DNA of 64,000 nt. Source: Algoriphagus halophilus (GTDB taxonomy: Bacteria; Bacteroidota; Bacteroidia; Cytophagales; Cyclobacteriaceae). The stretch is from the NCBI RefSeq assembly GCF_900129785.1, contig NZ_FSRC01000002.1, forward strand, positions 558,001 through 622,000, in the 5' to 3' direction. Both the position numbers and the translations under genes were made by a program. Below, one piece after another: positions 60,001-64,000 of this stretch. The notes under the pieces are model-generated. The model had not been told where the DNA came from and searched no databases. It was given only the letters and a program-made list of their open reading frames with translations. Positions within the stretch are counted from its first letter, which is position 1. Each line of letters begins with the position of its first letter.

Positions 60001-60784
60001 AGAAACCCAGTCACAATTGATCCAAGCTGAAAAAATGGCTTCCTTGGGAGAGTTGACAGCAGGAATCGCACATGAAATCCAAAATCCCTTGAATTTTGTC
60101 AATAATTTCTCCGACGTCAGCAATGAACTGATGGATGAAATGATCGAGGAATTAGAAAATGGGGATATGGAAGAGACCAAAGCCATTGCCGAGGATATCA
60201 AACAAAACCTTGAGCGTATCAACCTGCATGGAAAACGAGCAGACTCCATTGTCAAAGCCATGTTGCAACATAGTCGGGTAGGTTCGGGCAAAAAAGAACC
60301 CACAGACCTCAATGCACTGGCAGATGAATGTCTACGCTTGAGTTTCCATGGACTCAAAGCCAAGGACAAAACATTCAATGCTGATTTTCTTACTGACTTT
60401 GATAAAAAACTACCTCAGTTGGAAGTCATACAGCAAGATATAGGAAGAGTCATTCTGAATATGGTAAACAATTCATTTTATGCAGTAAACGAGAAATCGA
60501 AAGCAGTAAACGGTACTGAATACCATCCCTATGTTAAAATTACCACCAGACACATCTTGGGAGGAGCAGAAATTACCATAGAGGATAATGGGCCAGGTAT
60601 CTCTACTGAAATCATCAATAAGATATTCCAACCCTTCTTTACCACAAAACCAACAGGGCAAGGAACTGGGCTGGGCCTTTCTTTAAGTTATGACATCATT
60701 AAATCCCATGGAGGGGATTTGAGAGTAAAAAGTAGTACCACAACTGACCAAGGAACCGCATTTACTATTTATATTCCAGAATAA
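57086..60784 (+). CDS. Propeller sensor histidine kinase D with lipoprotein signal
   Basis: The 1232-residue protein begins MKTNYFSFVVSLVFIFSCSE, with a lipobox-like FSC (Cys18), so the N-terminus may be lipid-anchored. Twelve very regular reg_prop blades of about 42 residues follow at about 145-615 (LWFGTDGGGISRYDGLGFTT type). Then come a further propeller part, Y_Y_Y (YTFKVMARYNGPAATETREW), a membrane span at about 913-932 (WWAYGLYSLIFLSLIYPV) and a kinase core. His996 lies in [14 protein letters not shown] box NMVNNSFYAV, G1 DNGPGIS, lid [18 protein letters not shown] (Gln for Ser). I chose the ATG at 57086 over an upstream TTG because it starts directly at the export signal. Confidence 0.85.
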   Translation: MKTNYFSFVVSLVFIFSCSESPEKAATEVKTPISKPTVVQLDALPDSLQPNPRFISKLKAPQVVRVPLSFSEQRSYFNDGELINLSPPTISPLMVLQDEDGNPVEGTNGPFILGEGGRAQFTTYTSDDGLALDAVNSSLLDRQGHLWFGTSGGGVSHFDGNTFTNYTTVQGLAANNLRSIIEDQSGNIWFGTVGGGASKYDGVSFTNFNTSNGLVDDIVFIIKEDQQGNLWFGTNEGVSKYDGNTFINYTTEEGLAGNVVVSIEEDKEGNLWFGTYGNGVSKYDGNQFISIAATEGLSGDRVRVILKDSKENLWFGTVGEGITKYNGETFENYRIEDGLASNLIRNIAEDKKGNLWFATSGGGISKFDGNTFTTYTTGQGLASNNVLSISEDNSGKLWFGTDGGGISRYDGLGFTTFTTSQGLAANIVMSIAEDPQQNLWFGTPLGGISKFNGKNFINYTTAQGLASDVIFSLYANQNEELWIGRVGGISLFDGKSFTNYSSDQGLTGYDVFSILEDKNGILWIGTDGGGVTQFNGESFTNFTPDQGLAGYAILSIIEDKSSRIWFGAADGGISIFDGKSFTNLTTEQGLIDNTVLSIEEDFAGNFWVGTEHGLNFISSNDLNALLQGNFSETENLFKSFTTTEGLPNDVILQIESFPTGKIAVGTNLGLAIFDSPTANEPMQELKNLELFNSNTGYPVKDLTDGQKGMFLDSRGILWAGTGSNKTALSRLDYSSLLRNEDLPEVALKQIKINEENLSWNLLAQAANNPESEGIPAPQINEEVSVFGRSLSEKEREAMRNRFNSIEFDSIAPFHPIPLNLELPYKNNHLTIDFGTNEISKPELIEYRYMLEGYDQEWSPILKKSEATFGNISEGTYTFKVMARYNGPAATETREWTNPTNYTFTVLPPWFRTWWAYGLYSLIFLSLIYPVSRYQKNQVLKAEQKKARERELAHAREIEKAYAKLEASHEHLKETQSQLIQAEKMASLGELTAGIAHEIQNPLNFVNNFSDVSNELMDEMIEELENGDMEETKAIAEDIKQNLERINLHGKRADSIVKAMLQHSRVGSGKKEPTDLNALADECLRLSFHGLKAKDKTFNADFLTDFDKKLPQLEVIQQDIGRVILNMVNNSFYAVNEKSKAVNGTEYHPYVKITTRHILGGAEITIEDNGPGISTEIINKIFQPFFTTKPTGQGTGLGLSLSYDIIKSHGGDLRVKSSTTTDQGTAFTIYIPE
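57519..58930 (+). repeat. Twelve tandem propeller-blade repeats of about 126 bases
   Basis: Each unit encodes (L/I)WFGT-GGG(I/V)SK(F/Y)DG--FTNYTT-QGLA-N-V-SI-ED--GN. Units are similar enough that related DNA text such as TGGTTTGG(T/A)AC recurs at the steps, pointing to recent duplication within the gene. Confidence 0.82.
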
Positions 60785-60854
60785 TTCTTTTGGAAGGACT
60801 TTAATTCTTTTAAAACTATCTAATTAATAGCTTTTACAACAACAAAAAAACGAC

Positions 60855-62255
60855 GTGCTTTCAGTAAATATCATTTCCATCATTCTTCTATTCACTCTCA
60901 AGAGGCCCCTTGGTACTATTCAGGTCTCTGAAGAGTGGAAACGTTTATTCAATTATGGAATAATAGCAGCGATAGCCTTGATGGTGATTGAGTGGATTCC
61001 TATGCCTTCGCTCATTTCCTTCATTGCCAGCATCGCAGGATATCTATTGATCAGTGCGATTGTCTATGTGACCCTCCAATTTCCCGCGCTAGAGCACAAG
61101 AAAGGTGTAGTCTATGCCTGGTTGCCAATTATCGTCATTTCCATCATTACGGAGATTTTTGTGGCGCTGGCACCGGACTTTTACAATAAATGGGATTCCT
61201 ACTTCGAAACCGCTGAGGCATTTGCGTTTATCTGGGCCATTGCTATGTGGATTATCAATGCCAAGCAAAAGAAAAACCTGGAGAAAGAGCGAATCAAGGC
61301 ACTGGAGAAGGAAAAGGAACTGGAAATCACTGAGCAGTTAAAAAATCAGTTTGAGCAACAGGTGAAAGCCCGAACAGCAGAATTGACTGCCCAGAAAAAC
61401 GAGTTGGAGAAAATCGTGCAGGAACTAAAATCGACCCAATCCCAACTGATCCACGCTGAAAAAATGGCTTCTCTCGGGGAACTGACCGCCGGCATTGCAC
61501 ATGAAATCCAAAACCCACTGAATTTTGTGAATAATTTCTCTGAATTGAGTAATGAGCTTTTAGTGGAGATGAAAGAAGAAATCGAGGCGGGAAATTATGA
61601 GCTGGCTTTGGAAATCGTGGATGACATCACGCAAAACCTACAAAAAATCGCGCACCATGGTAACCGCGCTGATTCCATTGTCAAAGGAATGCTACAACAT
61701 AGCCGAATCAATTCAGGGGAAAAGGAATTGACCGACCTCAATGCTCTGGCAGATGAATTTCTAAGGCTTTCTTATCACGGGCTGCGAGCCAAAGACAAAA
61801 GCTTCAATTCGGATTTCAAGTTGAATTTAGACCCCAACCTTCCTAAAGTGAAGGTGGTAGCACAAGATTTCGGCAGGCTGATCTTAAATCTGGTCAACAA
61901 TGCTTTCTTCGCGGTCAATGAGAAAAAGAGCAAATTGGATCCTAATTCGGAGGAGGGAAAAAACTACCATCCTACCGTAATAGTCACCACTTCTCTCGAA
62001 AATAATAAGATCAAAATTACGGTATCCGATAATGGAAGTGGAATACCTAAATCCATCAAAGAAAAAATATTTCAGCCCTTTTTTACTACCAAACCTACAG
62101 GGTCTGGAACAGGCTTAGGCTTGAGTTTGAGTTACGATATTGTCAAAGCTCATGGAGGAGATTTCAAAGTGGATTCGGTAGAAGGAGAGGAAACTACCTT
62201 TACCATTATTCTTCCACTGGATAAGCTGGAAAAATCAGATAAATCGGAAGAATAA
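60855..62255 (+). CDS. Multi-span membrane histidine kinase
   Basis: The 466-residue protein starts at a GTG; no better ATG precedes the first hydrophobic segment, so the N-terminus is uncertain. Four or five membrane segments lie in residues 1-135 (IISIILLFTL, YGIIAAIALMVIEW, LISFIASIAGYLLISAIVYV, WLPIIVISIITEIFVAL, FAFIWAIAMWIINA). They are followed by a long coiled coil and the kinase core. His216 lies in [14 protein letters not shown] box NLVNNAFFAV, G1 DNGSGIP, lid [18 protein letters not shown]. There is no separate extracellular domain, so the membrane part itself may be the sensor. It is the closest kinase to the two receiver genes (46 bases to the first), making it the best candidate for their direct partner. 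Confidence 0.85.
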   Translation: MLSVNIISIILLFTLKRPLGTIQVSEEWKRLFNYGIIAAIALMVIEWIPMPSLISFIASIAGYLLISAIVYVTLQFPALEHKKGVVYAWLPIIVISIITEIFVALAPDFYNKWDSYFETAEAFAFIWAIAMWIINAKQKKNLEKERIKALEKEKELEITEQLKNQFEQQVKARTAELTAQKNELEKIVQELKSTQSQLIHAEKMASLGELTAGIAHEIQNPLNFVNNFSELSNELLVEMKEEIEAGNYELALEIVDDITQNLQKIAHHGNRADSIVKGMLQHSRINSGEKELTDLNALADEFLRLSYHGLRAKDKSFNSDFKLNLDPNLPKVKVVAQDFGRLILNLVNNAFFAVNEKKSKLDPNSEEGKNYHPTVIVTTSLENNKIKITVSDNGSGIPKSIKEKIFQPFFTTKPTGSGTGLGLSLSYDIVKAHGGDFKVDSVEGEETTFTIILPLDKLEKSDKSEE

Positions 62256-62301
62256 AAAAAAGAGTAAAAAGTCATCATGAGTTTACTTTAACGAAAGAAA
62301 A

Positions 62302-62697
62302 ATGAATATTTTGATAGTAGATGATGAAACGGATGTAGAAATACTTTTTCGTCAAAAATTCAGGAAAGAAATAAAGAAAGGAGAGATCAGCTTGTCTTTT
62401 GCCTTTTCCGGACAAGAAGCATTGGATTTTTTAGAACAAGAAAATCCTCCCCAAGTTGTATATGTGTTTTCGGATATCAATATGCCCGGAATGACGGGCT
62501 TGGAACTGTTGAAAAAAATTAAGGAACGTTTTCCACAAATCAATGTAAGCATGATATCCGCATATGGGGATACCGAAAACTATGAGAAGGCGATTGATTC
62601 AGGGGCAAAGGAGTTTTTTACCAAACCTATTGACTTTGAATATTTAAAAAAAGAAATCGCCAATTTGGTTCACAAACAAAAATCAAACAAGCCATGA
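62302..62697 (+). CDS. Single-domain response regulator (CheY-like)
   Basis: The 131-residue protein is a stand-alone receiver domain. Acidic Asp7 and Asp8 lie in ILIVDDE, the phospho-acceptor is Asp58 in FSDINMPGMTG, Ser86 is in MISAYGD and Lys108 in FFTKPID. There is no output domain, so it acts by protein contact or as an intermediate in a phosphorelay. Its stop overlaps the next start as ATGA. It is clearly a paralogue of the receiver in the following gene: both share FRQKFRK or IRQKFRK after the first helix and SDINMP around the acceptor. Confidence 0.92.
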   Translation: MNILIVDDETDVEILFRQKFRKEIKKGEISLSFAFSGQEALDFLEQENPPQVVYVFSDINMPGMTGLELLKKIKERFPQINVSMISAYGDTENYEKAIDSGAKEFFTKPIDFEYLKKEIANLVHKQKSNKP

Positions 62698-63734
62698 TCA
62701 GAATATTAGTGGTAGACGATGAGGCGGATCTTGAGGTATTGATCAGACAGAAATTCAGAAAGAAAATCCGTTCTCAGGAATACGAATTCCATTTTGCCCT
62801 CAACGGTAAAAAAGCATTGGAACTCATGGAGGAATCAAAGAATATTGACATGATTCTGAGTGATATCAATATGCCTGAAATGGATGGGTTGACCCTGCTT
62901 TCGCGGGTTAAAGAACAAAACTCACTATTGAAAACGGTCATCATTTCCGCCTATGGAGATATGGAAAATATCCGTACCGCCATGAACTTGGGTGCTTTTG
63001 ACTTTATCACCAAACCAGTAGATTTTCAAGATCTGGAAATTACTATTGAAAAAACCATCACCTACATCAATCAGATCAAGGATACCCTCAAAGCCATGAA
63101 GGAAAATAACATCCTGAGGATGTATGTGGATGAAACGGTACTGAACTTTATGGGAGGCCGGGAAATAGAAAGTGGGCTGATCGAAAACGAAACCATGGAA
63201 GCAGCGGTGGCCTTTATTGACCTCTGCGGGTTTACAGCGATCAGTGAAAACGAAGAACCCAATGTGGTGGTGGGCCAGCTCAATGATTATTTTGACATGA
63301 TGGTGAGGGAAATCATCGCCGAACAAGGAATTATAGACAAGTTTATTGGCGACGCGGTAATGGCAGTGTTCAAAGGAGAAGATTATGAAAAGCGAGCCAT
63401 TCGTGCCAGTATCGCCATTAGGGATAAGATGAACGCCATGCCGGTGTTTTCAGAAAAATCCGGATTCCAACCCAAAGTATCCATCGGAATCAATAAGGGA
63501 GAAATGGTCTCTGGTAACATCGGATCCATTTCACTAAAGAGATTGGACTACACCGTGATTGGGGATACCGTCAATGTAGCATCCCGACTGCAATCCAAAG
63601 CCAGCCCTGGGCAAATCCTAATTTTGGAACAATACCAACATGAAGTGAAAGATGATTTTAAGATCTCCAAGATTGGGGAAATGGTCTTGAAAAATAAAGC
63701 AAAACCTGTCACAGTATATGAAGTAAATTCCTAA
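62694..63734 (+). CDS. Response regulator with class III adenylate cyclase output
   Basis: The 346-residue protein has a receiver domain (1-125; Asp8 and Asp9, acceptor Asp57 in LSDINMPEMDG, Lys in FITKPVD) and a short helical linker. A class III nucleotide cyclase domain follows (about 165-340). Metal-binding Asp176 lies in FIDLCGFT and Asp220 in FIGDAVMAVF. Lys216 (DKFIGD) and Thr287 (DYTVIGD) occupy the base-selecting positions; Asn294 and Arg298 in NVASR are the transition-state residues. Lys plus Thr is the pattern of class IIIb enzymes, several of which respond to bicarbonate. The likely reaction is ATP to cAMP, controlled by phosphorylation at Asp57. The start lies within the stop of the preceding receiver gene. 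Confidence 0.92.
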   Translation: MIRILVVDDEADLEVLIRQKFRKKIRSQEYEFHFALNGKKALELMEESKNIDMILSDINMPEMDGLTLLSRVKEQNSLLKTVIISAYGDMENIRTAMNLGAFDFITKPVDFQDLEITIEKTITYINQIKDTLKAMKENNILRMYVDETVLNFMGGREIESGLIENETMEAAVAFIDLCGFTAISENEEPNVVVGQLNDYFDMMVREIIAEQGIIDKFIGDAVMAVFKGEDYEKRAIRASIAIRDKMNAMPVFSEKSGFQPKVSIGINKGEMVSGNIGSISLKRLDYTVIGDTVNVASRLQSKASPGQILILEQYQHEVKDDFKISKIGEMVLKNKAKPVTVYEVNS

Positions 63735-63780
63735 CTCATTCAGCCACAGCAGCAATCAAATAATCAGTAATTAATAAAGA

Positions 63781-63806
63781 ATTGGCCGCAAGCGGTCAAT
63801 TTTTTT
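63781..63806 (+). terminator. Intrinsic terminator after the receiver-cyclase gene
   Basis: ATTGGCCGC and GCGGTCAAT pair over nine bases (one G-T pair) around an AA loop and run directly into a T tract. It lies 47 bases after the cyclase stop and closes the signalling cluster. Confidence 0.85.
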
Positions 63807-63874
63807 AATTTCAGGGCCAATCATTTGCCTTCAAACAAGATTATGCTGTAGATTATTTACCCAAATACCACTAT

Positions 63875-64000
63875 ATGAAAAAATTTACCCAACCTGCCTT
63901 GTTGGTTGCCTTGGGAGCATCGGTGAGTTTTGCCACGATGATTCCAAAACCAACGAAGAAACTACTTCCAATGGACCACGCAACAATGGTTCAGACAGAC
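63875..64000 (+). CDS. N-terminal part of an exported protein (3' end outside window)
   Basis: The ATG at 63875 opens a frame that continues to the window end (42 codons). It encodes a signal peptide: MKKFTQPALLVALGASVSFA, with likely cleavage after the FA or a few residues later. The visible mature part (TMIPKPTKKLLPMDHATM) is too short to identify. It follows the terminator by about 70 bases and so belongs to a separate unit. Confidence 0.65.
   Translation, partial: MKKFTQPALLVALGASVSFATMIPKPTKKLLPMDHATMVQTD

Noticed and set aside
62925..63326. Minus-strand open frame of 133 codons opposite the receiver-cyclase
   Set aside because: It lies opposite clearly conserved receiver and cyclase motifs and shows no domain of its own.
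1..64000. tRNA or rRNA genes, transposases, phage or plasmid functions
   Set aside because: No cloverleaf-like segment, rRNA-like sequence, transposase motif or integrase was seen; the repeats found are all inside genes or very short.

Overview
The window looks like a chromosomal segment of a Bacteroidota bacterium, most likely order Cytophagales and plausibly an Algoriphagus-like member of the Cyclobacteriaceae (inference). Supporting signs are a secreted protease with a type IX secretion C-terminal signal, periplasmic reg_prop/Y_Y_Y two-component sensors, DUF6090 proteins, AT-rich spacers and weak Shine-Dalgarno signals. Every gene I can support is on the + strand, and no RNA gene, insertion sequence, phage or CRISPR array was found.

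Layout. Positions 1-1617 hold the tail of an unidentified gene and a Kelch-like propeller protein. Positions 2008-28210 look like one long, tightly packed run. It starts with two giant cytosolic histidine kinases (1768 and 1806 aa), followed by three FIST-domain proteins, a small soluble histidine kinase, a third giant kinase (1578 aa) and eight intact tandem DUF6090 single-span membrane proteins, with a broken ninth copy just downstream. Many of these genes overlap by 1-11 bases. Positions 29060-39846 hold three periplasmic-propeller sensor kinases. At 40330-46500 is a 2056-aa subtilase-like T9SS cargo protein with a hexapeptide array. Then come a TPR sensor kinase, a carotenoid oxygenase, a Ser/Thr-kinase/ATPase/GAF/histidine-kinase fusion, a propeller kinase with a lipoprotein signal and a multi-span membrane kinase. 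The run ends with a single-domain receiver and a receiver-adenylate cyclase, closed by a clear terminator. A truncated exported protein starts at 63875.

How it may work. Eleven histidine kinases share an almost identical catalytic core ([13 protein letters not shown] or one-residue variants, N box, G1 box, [18 protein letters not shown]) behind very different inputs: modular cytosolic sensors, separate FIST proteins, propellers, TPRs, GAF or membrane domains. Only two receivers lie in the window and neither carries a DNA-binding domain. One belongs to a class III cyclase with the residue pattern of the bicarbonate-responsive IIIb type. My working model is a many-input, few-output phosphorylation hub that ends in cAMP. 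The three giant kinases are built from 21 sensor modules of about 190 residues joined by a repeated coiled-coil linker, which looks like a system that diversifies by module duplication and exchange. The DUF6090 array shows the same logic: a nearly invariant N-terminal anchor and strongly divergent C-terminal parts.
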